In this document: positions 26,099 to 35,472 of the stretch, piece after piece
Position numbering within the stretch: the stretch's first letter is position 1
How the letters are laid out: every line of letters starts with the position of its first letter
Notes under the pieces: model-generated
The model's input: the letters and a program-made list of their open reading frames with translations, nothing else
Database searches by the model: none
What the model was told of the DNA's origin: nothing
Assembly: GCF_030268965.1 (NCBI RefSeq)
Contig: NZ_BSSE01000005.1
Span: 124,001 to 188,000, forward strand
DNA from: Microtetraspora sp. NBRC 16547
GTDB lineage: Bacteria > Actinomycetota > Actinomycetes > Streptosporangiales > Streptosporangiaceae
DNA: 64,000 bases
Direction of reading: 5' to 3'
Program-made: the position numbers and the translations under genes

Positions 26099-27004
26099 CT
26101 ACCTGGTAATCAGCGCGAGCGCGCGATCGGTCAGGTCGGGGGCGTCGAAGGGCAGCCACACGACCCGAGGATCACGGCGGAACCACGACTCCTGGCGGCG
26201 GGCGAACCGGCGCGTGGCCCGGATCGTCTCGTCCCTGGCTTGCTCCTCGGTCCACTCCCCGCCGATGAAACGCAGCACCTGGGCGTAACCGAGCGCCCGG
26301 CTCGCCGTACGGCCCTCGGCCAGGCCGAGCTCCGCGAGCCGCCGCACCTCGTCGACGAGACCGGCGTTCCACATGCGGTCGACCCGCAGGGCGATCCGCT
26401 CGTCGAGGATCGGCCTCGGGACCTCCACGCCGATCTGCACACTGTCATAGATCGAGTCGTACGACGGCATGGTGGCCGAGAAGGGCCGCCCGGACAGCTC
26501 GATCACCTCGAGCGCCCGGACGATCCGGCGGCCGTTGCTCGCCAGGATCTGGGCCGCCGCCACCGGATCCTCCCTGCTGAGCCGCTCGTAGAGGGGGGCC
26601 GGTCCCGTCTCGGCCAGTTCCTTCTCCAGCCGGTCGCGGATGGCCGGATCGGTCCCGGGGAACTCCAGGTCGTCCAGGGCGGCGCGGACGTAGAGCCCCG
26701 ACCCCCCGGCGAGGACGGGCGCCCGGCCCGCGGACCTGAGCCGGTCGATCAACGGCCGGACCAACTGCTGGTATTCCGCGACGCTCGCGGTGCGGGTCAC
26801 CGGCCAGATGTCGAGCAGATGGTGGGGCACGCCCTTCCGTTCGGAAACGGTCAGCTTCGCCGTTCCGATGTCCATGCCTCGGTAAAGCTGCATCGAGTCG
26901 GTGTTGATCACTTCGCCGCCCAGCCGCAGCGCCAGATCCACGGCCAGGTCGGATTTTCCGGCCGCCGTGGCGCCCACGACGGCGATGACAGGTAGTCGCC
27001 CCAC
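26099..27004 (-). CDS. miaA: tRNA dimethylallyltransferase
   Basis: Adds a dimethylallyl group to A37 of tRNAs reading UNN codons; MiaB, encoded at 32123, then adds the methylthio group. The 301-residue product has the P-loop GATAAGKSDLA, DSMQLYRGMDIGTAK, PHHLLD, LAGGSGLYV and the C-terminal RALGYAQ and TRRFARRQ.W.R motifs. The GTG at 27004 gives the standard N-terminus (VGRLPVIAVVGATAAGKS); longer upstream frames overlap the divergent small gene and look non-family. The nearest GGAG is 17 bases upstream, so the start has weak ribosome-site support. Confidence 0.95.
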   Translation of the reverse strand: MGRLPVIAVVGATAAGKSDLAVDLALRLGGEVINTDSMQLYRGMDIGTAKLTVSERKGVPHHLLDIWPVTRTASVAEYQQLVRPLIDRLRSAGRAPVLAGGSGLYVRAALDDLEFPGTDPAIRDRLEKELAETGPAPLYERLSREDPVAAAQILASNGRRIVRALEVIELSGRPFSATMPSYDSIYDSVQIGVEVPRPILDERIALRVDRMWNAGLVDEVRRLAELGLAEGRTASRALGYAQVLRFIGGEWTEEQARDETIRATRRFARRQESWFRRDPRVVWLPFDAPDLTDRALALITR

Positions 27005-27080
27005 AACGATAAGTCTCTCAACTCCTGGGTAAGAGGAAGCCGTACGATGCCTGGTCGCATCGAATCGGGGTGAGATCACG

Positions 27081-27305
27081 ATGTCGATCATCGACAAGGT
27101 CAAAGAAATGATCAGCACCACAGCCGAGAAGCTGCAGAACATCCCGAAGCAGCGTCACGCGAAGACCCAGCAGGCCCAGGAGACCATGTCCGACGTGACA
27201 GGCCAAGTGCGCGACACGTTCGAGGGCGCCGAGGGCAGGATGGGCGAGGAGAGAGGCCCGGAGAAGCCCGGACCCGGCGGGCCCGGCGGGCCCGAATCCC
27301 GCTGA
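27081..27305 (+). CDS. Small helical protein, possibly Rv0909-type antitoxin-like
   Basis: A 74-residue hydrophilic protein, MSIIDKVKEMISTTAEKLQN..., predicted to form a long amphipathic helix followed by a Gly/Pro-rich tail (PGPGGPGGP). A GGGGTGA ribosome site precedes the ATG. The MSxxDKxK start and short helical body resemble small actinobacterial proteins annotated as antitoxins, often found next to miaA, but no toxin gene is adjacent and the similarity is loose. It is divergent from miaA. Confidence 0.55.
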   Translation: MSIIDKVKEMISTTAEKLQNIPKQRHAKTQQAQETMSDVTGQVRDTFEGAEGRMGEERGPEKPGPGGPGGPESR

Positions 27306-27339
27306 CCACCGCCACCGCCGGCGCCGACGCCCGCGTGAA

Positions 27340-27372
27340 GGGTGCCGCTCCGAATGCCACGGAGCGGCACCC
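27340..27372. terminator. Bidirectional terminator between the small gene and ogt
   Basis: GGGTGCCGCTCCG and CGGAGCGGCACCC form a perfect 13-base-pair stem with a 7-base loop, 34 bases after one stop and 2 bases from the other. Confidence 0.9.
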
Positions 27373-27374
27373 GC

Positions 27375-27902
27375 TCAGAGGTCCCAGTCCAGCGTGGGCG
27401 GCAGGTAGCCCTCAAGGGTCAGCAGCCAGCGTTTGGACTCCACGCCCTCGCCGCCGCTGAACCCGCCGAGGCCGTTGCCCGCGACGACCCGGTGACAGGG
27501 CACGATGACCGGTATCGGGTTGCTGCCCATGATCGATCCGATGCCCCTGGCGGGCACACCGGTCCCGCTCCTGGCAGCCAGTTCGCCATATGTCACGACC
27601 TGTCCGTACGGCACCCTGGCGAAGAGCATGCCCAGCACCTGCCGCTGCAACGTGGACATCAGCCGCCAGTCGACGGCGACGCCGAACTCCCGCAGCTCCC
27701 CGGCGAAGTAGGCGGCGAGTTCCGCCCGGGCGGGAGCCGTACGGGCCGGGTCGTCGGCGACGGCCATCCGCAGCCGCTCACGGATCCGGTCACGCGTGAC
27801 GGGGCTGTCCTGGAACGCCGTCGCGGCGACGCCGTCCTCCGTCACGGCCGCGAGCACGTCGCCGAGTTTCGTCGGAACGCTGGCGAAGGCGACTGTATGC
27901 AT
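27375..27902 (-). CDS. ogt: Methylated-DNA--[protein]-cysteine S-methyltransferase
   Basis: A 175-residue suicide repair protein that removes methyl groups from O6-methylguanine. The active-site motif IPVIVPCHRVV (acceptor Cys near 143), the DNA-binding helix VPYGQVVTYGELAARSG and the finger GNGLGGFSGGEGVESKRWLL are present. The ATG at 27902 is supported by GGGG five bases upstream and starts MHTVAFASVPTKLGD. No AdaA-type DNA-binding domain is attached, so it is the Ogt form and is probably constitutive. Confidence 0.95.
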   Translation of the reverse strand: MHTVAFASVPTKLGDVLAAVTEDGVAATAFQDSPVTRDRIRERLRMAVADDPARTAPARAELAAYFAGELREFGVAVDWRLMSTLQRQVLGMLFARVPYGQVVTYGELAARSGTGVPARGIGSIMGSNPIPVIVPCHRVVAGNGLGGFSGGEGVESKRWLLTLEGYLPPTLDWDL

Positions 27903-28057
27903 GGCCCCATCATGTCGGGCGGAAAGACCGTCGGGTTCACCCGGGCGGGGACCGGCGCCCCGTTGTGGACCGCCCCCGCACCACGCCCTCACACCGGGCC
28001 CCCGCACCGCGCTCTCACACCGGGGCGGCGTCCCACCCGGCCGCGATAGGTTGAGAC

Positions 28058-28981
28058 GTGCACCGCGAACTCGTCGTCCTCGGAACCGCCAGCGCCGTCC
28101 CGACGCGGCGGCGCAACCACAACGGCTACCTGCTGCGGTGGGACGGCGAGGGCTTCCTGTTCGATCCCGGCGAGGGGACCCAGCGGCAGATGCTCCACGC
28201 CGGCGTGAGCGCGCACGACATCACCTGGATCTGCGTCACGCACTTCCACGGCGACCACTGCCTCGGCGTTCCCGGTGTCGTCCAGCGGATCGCCCGGGAC
28301 CGCGTCTCCCACACCGTCCAGGCCGCCTACCCCGCGAGCGGGGAGACGTACTGGGCGCGGCTGCGGCACGCCTCGGCCTTCGCGGACACCTCGGTCGTCA
28401 GGGCGCGACCGGTATCCGGCGAGATCACGCACCTGCCGGCGGGACCGGTCGCGCTCACCGCCCGGCCGCTCTCCCACCCCGTGCCGGCGTACGGCTACCG
28501 CGTCGACGAGCCGGCCGGGCGGCGGATGCTGCCCGGTGAACTCTCCAGGCGCGGGGTGAGCGGCCCCCTGATCGGCGAGTTGCAGCGGCATGGCACGGTG
28601 ACCGCGCCGGACGGCTCCGCCGTCCATCTCGCCGACTGCAGCGTGCCGCGGCCGGGGCAGAGCGCGGCGTTCGTCATGGACACCCGGCTCTGCGACAGCG
28701 TGTTCGCGCTGGCCGAGGGGGTCGACCTGCTCGTCATCGAGTCCACGTTCCTGTCCGCGGAGTCGTCCCTTGCCGTCGAGTATGGCCATCTCACGGCGGC
28801 CCAGGCGGGAAAGGTGGCGGCCGAGTGCGGCGTGCGACGCCTCGTCCTGGCCCACTTCTCGGAGCGCTACTCGGCGGACGACGAGCCGCGCTTCCTCGAC
28901 GAGGCGGGCGAGGCCTTCAGCGGCGAGATCACCGTCGCCCGTGACCTCATGCGGATCCCGGTGCCCAAGCGAGAGAACTGA
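28058..28981 (+). CDS. rnz: Ribonuclease Z
   Basis: A 307-residue metallo-beta-lactamase-fold endonuclease that trims tRNA 3' trailers. Zinc ligands are visible in [10 protein letters not shown] (HxHxDH, near 64), [24 protein letters not shown] and LAHFSERYS. The N-terminus [20 protein letters not shown] is canonical. GTG at 28058 is the start, with AGG eight bases upstream. Next to tRNA-modification gene miaA in the same neighbourhood, divergent from ogt. Confidence 0.95.
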   Translation: MHRELVVLGTASAVPTRRRNHNGYLLRWDGEGFLFDPGEGTQRQMLHAGVSAHDITWICVTHFHGDHCLGVPGVVQRIARDRVSHTVQAAYPASGETYWARLRHASAFADTSVVRARPVSGEITHLPAGPVALTARPLSHPVPAYGYRVDEPAGRRMLPGELSRRGVSGPLIGELQRHGTVTAPDGSAVHLADCSVPRPGQSAAFVMDTRLCDSVFALAEGVDLLVIESTFLSAESSLAVEYGHLTAAQAGKVAAECGVRRLVLAHFSERYSADDEPRFLDEAGEAFSGEITVARDLMRIPVPKREN

Positions 28982-29063
28982 TCCCGACCGGCGCCGCAGG
29001 GCGACCTCTCCGGGACCTGGGCGCCGAGCTCGCCCGGTCAGGTCACAGCGGCCCGGTGTCCTC

Positions 29064-29819
29064 TCAAGCCGGGCGGGACTCTCCAACCGAGCGGGACTCT
29101 CCAGCCGGGCGGGTCTCTCCGGCGCACCACCGGGCCACGAAGTAGCCGACGCCGTAAGGCGCGTCCTGGTAGAGCAGCTCGCCGCGCAGTCCGCCCTCTT
29201 CACGCTCTGCCGCGGCGGCGAGGACCTGGAAGACGGCCCGTCCGGCCGCCCACAGCTCTTCGGCCTCCACCCGGTCGAGTGCGGCGAGCCGGCTCGTCCG
29301 CGCGTTCCCGAGCGCGTCCGCCAGCATCGCGTCGTACCGCGCCGCCGCCGGATGCAGGTATCCCGGGGACTTCTCGGTCAGCCGGGCCGAGCCGTCTCCC
29401 ATGGCCAGGACCGCCACCCTGCCACCCGCGTGGGAGATCCGCCGGCCGAGTGCCTCGCACTCTTCGGACGACGCGTCGAAGGCGATCGCCTCGAACCGGA
29501 CGGTCGTGACGAGCTCGGGAAGCGCCCCTCGGTCGAGCAACCAGCGGCCGATGGTGAGCGACAGAGGAAGGACGGGCTCGCCCGGGCCGACGTGGACGTC
29601 CAACCCCCACGGCCGGAGCGTGCCGGCGGCGTCACCCGGGAAGGAGGCGCTCTCCGCGGCTCCACCGAGCACGACGATCTGGTCGGGCTCGGATCGGACG
29701 AGCGACCGGACGGCACTCGCGCAGGCCGTACGGAGCGGATCGAGCTCGGACGCGGCCGATCCGGCGAACTCGGGGACGATCAATGGCGGATGCGGGCATA
29801 CCGCGGCGGCGACGAGCAC
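29064..29819 (-). CDS. Class III extradiol dioxygenase subunit B-like (LigB fold) protein
   Basis: A 251-residue protein starting MLVAAAVCPHPPLIVPE, the LigB-like domain start conserved in actinobacteria between miaB and miaA. It keeps PHPP and later AVLAMGDGSARLTEKSPGYL, but a full set of Fe(II) ligands (two His and one Glu) is not obvious, so catalysis is doubtful. The C-terminus carries three imperfect copies of AGESRP from a short DNA repeat at 29068-29115, an odd tail. GTG at 29819 is the start. Function unknown; its conserved position near tRNA-modification genes is notable. Confidence 0.8.
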   Translation of the reverse strand: MLVAAAVCPHPPLIVPEFAGSAASELDPLRTACASAVRSLVRSEPDQIVVLGGAAESASFPGDAAGTLRPWGLDVHVGPGEPVLPLSLTIGRWLLDRGALPELVTTVRFEAIAFDASSEECEALGRRISHAGGRVAVLAMGDGSARLTEKSPGYLHPAAARYDAMLADALGNARTSRLAALDRVEAEELWAAGRAVFQVLAAAAEREEGGLRGELLYQDAPYGVGYFVARWCAGETRPAGESRSVGESRPA

Positions 29820-29980
29820 CGATCCAGGCTATCCGTCACGACCTCGGACTCGACCTTGACGGCGGTTCGTCTCCCGTGACCGCGTCACCGGCAGAGCCTC
29901 AACGAGCTCGGCCGACCTCGGCTGCGTGCTGATCTGCTCGGAGAACCTCACGTGATTGGGTTAGTCCCAGATATCCCTGG

Positions 29981-29996
29981 CGGAACGCCCGTTCCG
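29981..29996 (-). terminator. Small hairpin downstream of the 190-residue membrane protein
   Basis: CGGAAC-GCCC-GTTCCG, a 6-base-pair stem, lies 63 bases beyond the stop at 30060. It may be a weak terminator. The remaining ~240 bases to the LigB-like gene show nothing else. Confidence 0.3.
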
Positions 29997-30059
29997 GGCT
30001 GAAAATCGGGGTGGTTGCCCGCCGACGTCGTAGTTGCTTGGTCCGGTTGAGGCCGTTTG

Positions 30060-30632
30060 TTAGTAACCGCCGACCGGATCTCCGGGCTCGACGACCCCGG
30101 CGCCTCCGGTGCGGTCCACCGCGTCCGGGTCGCTCGCGCCGCCGGTGGGCGGCCTGGTCGGCGACTTGCCGGTGCCCGACGACTTCGTCTCGCTCGTGGT
30201 GGGCGTCCTGCCACTCGTGCCGCCGTCACCGGCGGACGGGACGCCTCCTCCGCCGTCTCCACCGGCCTCCGTGCCCGCACCGGGAGCACCGGACGCGGCG
30301 TCGTCCTGGCCACCGTCACTCGGCGCGGCGTCATCGCCCGCCGCGCCCTTGTCGTTCGACGCGGCGTCGTCGCCGGATGTGGGCCGCCTGTCGGCGGACT
30401 CACCGCTCGGAGCGGATCCACCGGCTCCGCCCGAGTCGCCGGCCACCGCGTAGACGATGCCTCCGCCGGCCAGGACAGCGACGAGTGCGGCGCCGGCGAT
30501 GACGCGCTTGTCGAGGCCGGTCCTGCGACGGCCTCTCCGCTTGTTCGCGCGGGCGGGGCTCAACGGGCTCGTGGGGGCGGGTCGGGCCGGGTCCTCGTCG
30601 TGGTACGCCGACGATCGGTCGTGCCTGTCCAA
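30060..30632 (-). CDS. Single-pass membrane protein with acidic Gly/Ser-rich extracellular tail
   Basis: A 190-residue protein with a basic cytoplasmic segment (ARANKRRGRRRTGLDKRV), one transmembrane helix (IAGAALVAVLAGGGIVYAVA, about residues 45-65) and a low-complexity exterior dominated by G, S, D and A. I choose the TTG at 30632 because GGGAG is eight bases upstream and the frame above it reads into sequence without family character. No domain is recognised. Simple membrane-anchored proteins of this kind are common beside miaB in actinobacteria; the role is unknown. Confidence 0.6.
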   Translation of the reverse strand: MDRHDRSSAYHDEDPARPAPTSPLSPARANKRRGRRRTGLDKRVIAGAALVAVLAGGGIVYAVAGDSGGAGGSAPSGESADRRPTSGDDAASNDKGAAGDDAAPSDGGQDDAASGAPGAGTEAGGDGGGGVPSAGDGGTSGRTPTTSETKSSGTGKSPTRPPTGGASDPDAVDRTGGAGVVEPGDPVGGY

Positions 30633-30904
30633 GGTGACAACTCCCTGCGGCTGGTCGGGGCGGCTGATCGGGGAAACCTCCAGGCTTCCGAAGGGTCCGG
30701 CCAGCCTAGCCACCCAAAGCCACCTTTTGCACATCAACCACTCAAATAGCACCAATAACCCTTAAATGATCTCAAACCACCCGGAGAAGATCGCGTGGCG
30801 GACCGAGGATCGCGGAATCCCCGCCGCCCGCCCCGGCGGTGGCCCACACTGGTCCCGCCTCACGCAACAGAACCGGCGCGGATCGATCACGAAAGAGTCA
30901 CCCT

Positions 30905-31960
30905 TTGTCAGGCTTGCCAGATTTTTCGGACTTCGCACCGTCCCGTGCGCACCGGTGGGGTGCGGGACTCGCCGTGGCCGGAGCCACCGGCGTCGTGGCC
31001 GTGGCCGGGCTCGGCATCTTCCTCGGCACGGCTCGCGATCCCGGTGTCGACCACGACCGTCCCCCACACAGAGCACACGGAGGGCCACCTCTCGGGGCGC
31101 TCGGCCCGGCGCACGCACCGGATTCCTTTGACCACCTCGATCCCGTCCGCCCCGGGAGCCCGGGTACGGCGGGCGGCATGGGCATGTCGGGCGACACCAG
31201 CGGAAACGGCGGCACAGGAGGCTCGGGCGGCGCGGGCGGCGGCAGGGCCGGTGGTGTGACGAACGGCTCGGCCGCGAACGCCCCCGAACCCGGCCGCCCC
31301 GGAACCGGTGACTCCGGAGCCGGTGGTTCCGGAACTGTCGGCTCTGGAGCTGTCGGCTCTGGAACTGTCGGCTCTGGAACTGTCGGCTCTGGAACTGTCG
31401 GCTCTGGAACTGGAGCACCCGCGAAAGGCAGCTCCGGCGGGGACGGATCGGGATGGGGAGCGCAGCCCGCACGTCCCACGCCCGGACCGGCGGCGCGCCC
31501 CTCTCCGGAGCCGATACGGACACCGGGAACGTCTCTCGAGCGTGTGGTGACACCACCGGCGGCTTCGGCCCCCGTGACGCGGCTCAGGCTCCCCCCGTTA
31601 TTGCGCCCCGCGACACGCCTGTCGCCGGTGCCCATCCCTCCTCCGGTGCCCATCCCTCCTCCGGTGCCGAGCCGGGATCCGGGCGGCGACACGGGTCAGC
31701 AGCCATCGTCCCCCGGAAAGCCGGCGACGCCCACGAAGCCGACGGCCCCCGCGAAGCCGACACCTGAAAAAGACCCCATCACCGGAAACGCGACGATCAC
31801 CGGAAAGACGGGAATCACTCGGCGGGCACCCGCCAAACCGGAACACCGGAACGGGCTGCCGCGGTCACGCCCCATCCCCGACCCATGTGCGACGTTCCAC
31901 GACATACGCCGGGACTACTGCTACCAGCTCCTCAACAGCTTCACCGCGTCCCGCGGCTGA
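30905..31960 (+). CDS. Membrane-anchored low-complexity surface protein with Cys-containing C-terminal motif
   Basis: A 351-residue protein with an N-terminal transmembrane segment (GAGLAVAGATGVVAVAGLGI, about 18-40), a long Gly/Ser/Thr-rich then Pro-rich stalk with two DNA-level tandem repeats, and a short conserved-looking end, DPCATFHDIRRDYCYQLL. A TTG at 30905 with AAAGAG six bases upstream gives this start; a GTG at 30839 is possible. The stalk plus a terminal two-cysteine motif suggests an extracellular end domain held away from the membrane. It is divergent from the 190-residue membrane protein. A long proline-rich frame lies antisense but is discounted. Confidence 0.6.
   Translation: MSGLPDFSDFAPSRAHRWGAGLAVAGATGVVAVAGLGIFLGTARDPGVDHDRPPHRAHGGPPLGALGPAHAPDSFDHLDPVRPGSPGTAGGMGMSGDTSGNGGTGGSGGAGGGRAGGVTNGSAANAPEPGRPGTGDSGAGGSGTVGSGAVGSGTVGSGTVGSGTVGSGTGAPAKGSSGGDGSGWGAQPARPTPGPAARPSPEPIRTPGTSLERVVTPPAASAPVTRLRLPPLLRPATRLSPVPIPPPVPIPPPVPSRDPGGDTGQQPSSPGKPATPTKPTAPAKPTPEKDPITGNATITGKTGITRRAPAKPEHRNGLPRSRPIPDPCATFHDIRRDYCYQLLNSFTASRG
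31331..31405 (+). repeat. 15-base tandem repeat encoding GTVGS
   Basis: GGAACTGTCGGCTCT occurs five times head-to-tail (the second copy has GGAGCT), followed by a partial unit. It encodes (GTVGS)n in the stalk of the surface protein. An 18-base duplication, GTGCCCATCCCTCCTCCG, lies in the same gene near 31628-31663. Confidence 0.95.
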
Positions 31961-32122
31961 GGCCGGGACCGGCCCACGGACGTGGCTCGACCAGTGCCAC
32001 CCCAGCACGACATGTCGTCGCTCCGGCGCTGAGGGCGGCGGCAAGCGGAGCATCCGCGCGGCCACCTGATCCGCTGCCGGGAACGGCGCGGGACGGCCGC
32101 CCCCACGACGGCCGTCCCAGGC

Positions 32123-33610
32123 TTACGGGCGGACGGAGCAGGCCGAGGAGGTCTCTGGAGCCGCCGGAGGGCGGCCGATGGTCGGCATGCCGAGATCGAC
32201 CCCACGCCCCTTGTCGGGCGCCGCCTGCCTGGCCTCCCACGCGTCCCCGGCACGCGTACGCCGTACGGAGACGACCTTGTCCGCCACGAGGTGGTGCGGG
32301 GCCGCATAGGTGACCTCGGCGGTCACCATGTCGCCGGGCCGGGCTTCCACGGACGCGAGGTGCACGAGGCGGTTGTCGGCGGCGCGGCCGGACAGGCGGT
32401 GGGTGGCGTCGTCCTTGCGGCCCTCGCCCTCGGCGATCAGCACCTCGAGCGTGCGGCCGACCTGCTTCTTGTTCTCCTCCCAGGAGATCTCCTCCTGGAG
32501 GGCCACCAGACGCTCGTAACGCTCCTGGACGACCGCCTTGGGCACCTGGTCCTCCATGGTGGCCGCCGGAGTGCCCGGGCGGATGGAGTATTGGAAGGTG
32601 AAAGCGTTGGCGAAGCGGGACGCCCGGACGACGTCGAGGGTCTGCTGGAAGTCCTCCTCGGTCTCGCCGGGGAAGCCCACGATGATGTCGGTCGAGATGG
32701 CGGCGTCCGGCATGGCGGCCCGGACCCGGTCGATGATGCCGAGGTAGCGTTCCGCGCGGTACGACCGGCGCATGGCCTTGAGCACACGGTCGGACCCCGA
32801 CTGCAGCGGCATGTGCAGCTGGTGCACGACGTTGGGCGTCTCGGCCATGGCGTGGATGACGTCGTCGGTGAACGCGGCCGGGTGGGGCGAGGTGAAGCGG
32901 ACCCGCTCCAGCCCCTCGATGTCGCCGCAGGCGCGCAGCAGCTTGCCGAACGCGAGCCGGTCCCCGAACTCGACGCCGTACGTGTTGACGTTCTGGCCGA
33001 GGAGGGTGATCTCCAGGACGCCCTGGTCGACCAGCGTGCGGACCTCGTTCAGGACGTCGCCGGGCCTGCGGTCCTTCTCCTTGCCGCGCAGCGACGGCAC
33101 GATGCAGAAGGTGCAGGTGTTGTTGCAGCCGACGGAGATGGCCACCCAGGCGGCGTAGGCCGACTCTCGCCTGGTCGGCAGCGTCGAGGGGAAGGTCTCC
33201 AGCGAGTCCTTGATCTCGACCTGGGCCTCCTGCGCGATGCGGGCGCGCTCCAGCAGCACCGGCAGCGAGCCGATGTTGTGCGTGCCGAAGACCACGTCCA
33301 CCCACGGAGCCCTGCGGACGATCTCGCCCTGGTCCTTCTGCGCCAGACAGCCGCCGACGGCGATCTGCATGCCGTCTCGGGCCATCTTGATCGGGCGCAG
33401 GTGCCCGAGGTTGCCGTAGAGCCGGTTGTCCGCGTTCTCCCGGACGGCGCAGGTGTTGAACACGATGACATCCGCCGTCTCCCCCTCGGGGGCGCGGACG
33501 TATCCGGCGTCCTCCAGCAGCCCGGACAGGCGCTCGGAGTCGTGCACGTTCATCTGGCACCCATAGGTCCGTACCTCGTACGTGCGGGCGCCTGCTTCGG
33601 TGACAGTCAT
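32123..33610 (-). CDS. miaB: tRNA-2-methylthio-N6-dimethylallyladenosine synthase
   Basis: A 495-residue radical-SAM methylthiotransferase acting on the product of MiaA. The N-terminal UPF0004 domain has its three cluster cysteines ([24 protein letters not shown]), the radical-SAM core has CNNTCTFC (near 160), and a C-terminal TRAM domain ends with [19 protein letters not shown]. The ATG at 33610 starts [21 protein letters not shown]; a TTG four codons earlier is possible and neither has a clear ribosome site. The tail after about residue 465 is a variable acidic/proline stretch. Confidence 0.96.
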   Translation of the reverse strand: MTVTEAGARTYEVRTYGCQMNVHDSERLSGLLEDAGYVRAPEGETADVIVFNTCAVRENADNRLYGNLGHLRPIKMARDGMQIAVGGCLAQKDQGEIVRRAPWVDVVFGTHNIGSLPVLLERARIAQEAQVEIKDSLETFPSTLPTRRESAYAAWVAISVGCNNTCTFCIVPSLRGKEKDRRPGDVLNEVRTLVDQGVLEITLLGQNVNTYGVEFGDRLAFGKLLRACGDIEGLERVRFTSPHPAAFTDDVIHAMAETPNVVHQLHMPLQSGSDRVLKAMRRSYRAERYLGIIDRVRAAMPDAAISTDIIVGFPGETEEDFQQTLDVVRASRFANAFTFQYSIRPGTPAATMEDQVPKAVVQERYERLVALQEEISWEENKKQVGRTLEVLIAEGEGRKDDATHRLSGRAADNRLVHLASVEARPGDMVTAEVTYAAPHHLVADKVVSVRRTRAGDAWEARQAAPDKGRGVDLGMPTIGRPPAAPETSSACSVRP

Positions 33611-33958
33611 CTCAACCAACAAGGGTAGGCGCTTCGGCGACCCCGGAACGCCTCCACCGGCCGCATCCCCGGTCAGGACAATGTCCCACCTATCCAGACA
33701 AAACGATCAATACTCCGAAACGGCCTTCAAAAGATGACGCACGGCGCTCACTCATACGTAACCGGCGAACCGCTGTTCTTCCAGGGCTCCACCCGCCATA
33801 CATGACCACATACGGATGATCGGCCCCCTTGCGACCCGTCGTGCGCTACGAGAAGATCTCCAAACGCCTTTGGCCAGAGACGTCATTCCCCTCCGGAATG
33901 GCACATTTCGGTCACCCGTATCTCGCGCATCGAGAAATGACGATATGAGGAGCCTGCG
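33611..33958. other. Divergent intergenic region between miaB and the APC permease
   Basis: These 348 bases hold the promoters of miaB and the permease. Composition is A+T-richer than the genes between about 33680 and 33820. I found no strong dyad, riboswitch-like structure or small gene. A GAGGAG ribosome site sits at the right end for the permease. Confidence 0.5.
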
Positions 33959-35350
33959 GTGCAGACCCAGGAGAATGTCGAGCGGTTCGGATACCGGCAG
34001 GAATTACGCCGCGGCATCGGACTGACCGACCTGGTGTTCTACGGCCTGATCTTCATGGTGCCGATCGCACCGTTCGCGATTTTCGGTCAGGTTTACCAGG
34101 AATCGCACGGCATGCCGGCCCTGGCGTACCTCATCGGAATGGTCGCCCTGCTGTTCACCGCGGCGTCCTACGCGCAGATGGTCAAGGCGTTCCCGCTGTC
34201 CGGCTCCGTCTACAACTACGCCGGCCGCGGCATCGCCGCCCCCGTCGGCTTCATGACCGGGTGGGCCGTCCTGCTCGACTACGTTCTCGTGCCCGGCCTG
34301 CTGTACCTGGTCGCGTCGATCGCCATGAACGCCACCGTGCCGCAGATACCGGTGTGGCTGTGGCTGATCATCTTCGTGGCGATCAACACGGTGATCAACC
34401 TGCGCGGCATCCGGATGACCATCTCGCTCACCAAAACACTGATCATCGCCGAGATGATCGTGCTGGCTCTGTTCCTCGGGGTCGGCGTCTGGGCCCTGCT
34501 CCGGGGTGAGGGCCGAGGGTTCAGTTTCACGCCGCTGTTCAACCCGGACACCTTCTCCTGGCCCGTGGTGTTCGGCGCGGTCTCGATCGCGGTCCTGTCC
34601 TTCCTCGGGTTCGACGGGATCAGCATGCTCGTCGAGGAGGCCAAGGGCGGCTCCGCCCAGGTCGGGAAGGCCATGCGTCTGGCCCTGATCCTGGCCGGCG
34701 TGCTGTTCATCGTCCAGGTGTGGGTGGCCGCGCTGTTGGTTCCCGACCCGGCCGACCTGCTGGCCCACGGCAACGAGCGCGGCACCGCGTTCTACGACAC
34801 GGCCGCGGCCGCCGGCGGCAGTTGGCTGGCGCACGTCATGTCGACCGCGACCGCGATCTCCTGGGGACTGGCCGACACCCTGGTCGCGCAGGTGGCCGTG
34901 TCCCGGCTGCTCTACGCGATGGCGCGTGACCGGCAGCTCCCGTCCTTCCTGGCCAGGGTGTCGGTCAAGCACTCCGTGCCCGCGAACGCCACCCTGCTCG
35001 TCGCCACGTTGTCCGTCGTCCTCGGGGTGTGGATGTCCACCCGAAAGGACGGCGTCACCCTGCTCTCCAGCCTGATCAACATGGGTGCGCTGATCGCCTT
35101 CGTCATGCTGCACGTCTCCGTCATCGTGCACTACGTGATCCGCCGGCGGTCGACCGACCTCCTGACACATCTGGTCGTGCCTCTCGTGGGGATGGCGATC
35201 CTCATCTTCGTCGTGATCAACGCCAACATCCTGGCCCAGACGCTGGGCCTGATCTGGCTCGGCGTCGGCGTCCTGGTCCTGTGCGGCCTGTACATCGCCG
35301 GTCGCCGGCCCACCTCACCCGGCTTCGCCGTGCTGGAGGAGACGCGGTGA
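33959..35350 (+). CDS. APC family amino acid/polyamine permease
   Basis: A 463-residue membrane protein with about 12 transmembrane helices. The N-terminus GLTDLVFYGLIFMVPIAPFA and the segments FPLSGSVYNYAGRGIAAPVG and VLSFLGFDGISMLVEEAKGG match the APC superfamily, closest in feel to putrescine/aromatic amino-acid permeases. GTG at 33959 has GAGGAG seven bases upstream. The substrate cannot be assigned. It is followed 122 bases later by a GPP34 gene on the same strand. Confidence 0.88.
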   Translation: MQTQENVERFGYRQELRRGIGLTDLVFYGLIFMVPIAPFAIFGQVYQESHGMPALAYLIGMVALLFTAASYAQMVKAFPLSGSVYNYAGRGIAAPVGFMTGWAVLLDYVLVPGLLYLVASIAMNATVPQIPVWLWLIIFVAINTVINLRGIRMTISLTKTLIIAEMIVLALFLGVGVWALLRGEGRGFSFTPLFNPDTFSWPVVFGAVSIAVLSFLGFDGISMLVEEAKGGSAQVGKAMRLALILAGVLFIVQVWVAALLVPDPADLLAHGNERGTAFYDTAAAAGGSWLAHVMSTATAISWGLADTLVAQVAVSRLLYAMARDRQLPSFLARVSVKHSVPANATLLVATLSVVLGVWMSTRKDGVTLLSSLINMGALIAFVMLHVSVIVHYVIRRRSTDLLTHLVVPLVGMAILIFVVINANILAQTLGLIWLGVGVLVLCGLYIAGRRPTSPGFAVLEETR

Positions 35351-35472
35351 GCGACGTCACGCGTGGCCCGAAGCCCTGCCCGCCCGTAGGCCCGCGTCCC
35401 GATCGGGTCCCGCCGGGATAGGCCGCCGCCATCCGCCTCCGGGACGCCCACAGCAAAGGACCCCCGACCGCC

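Noticed and set aside
31331-31405. Second candidate CRISPR-like repeat
   Set aside because: It is an in-frame coding repeat without spacers.
30898-31692. Long proline-rich reading frame antisense to the surface protein gene
   Set aside because: Its composition is the mirror of a Gly/Ser-rich repeat gene. The plus-strand frame has a membrane helix, a ribosome site and a non-repetitive Cys-containing end.
33611-33958. Possible riboswitch before the APC permease
   Set aside because: No conserved riboswitch core or convincing stem set was found.
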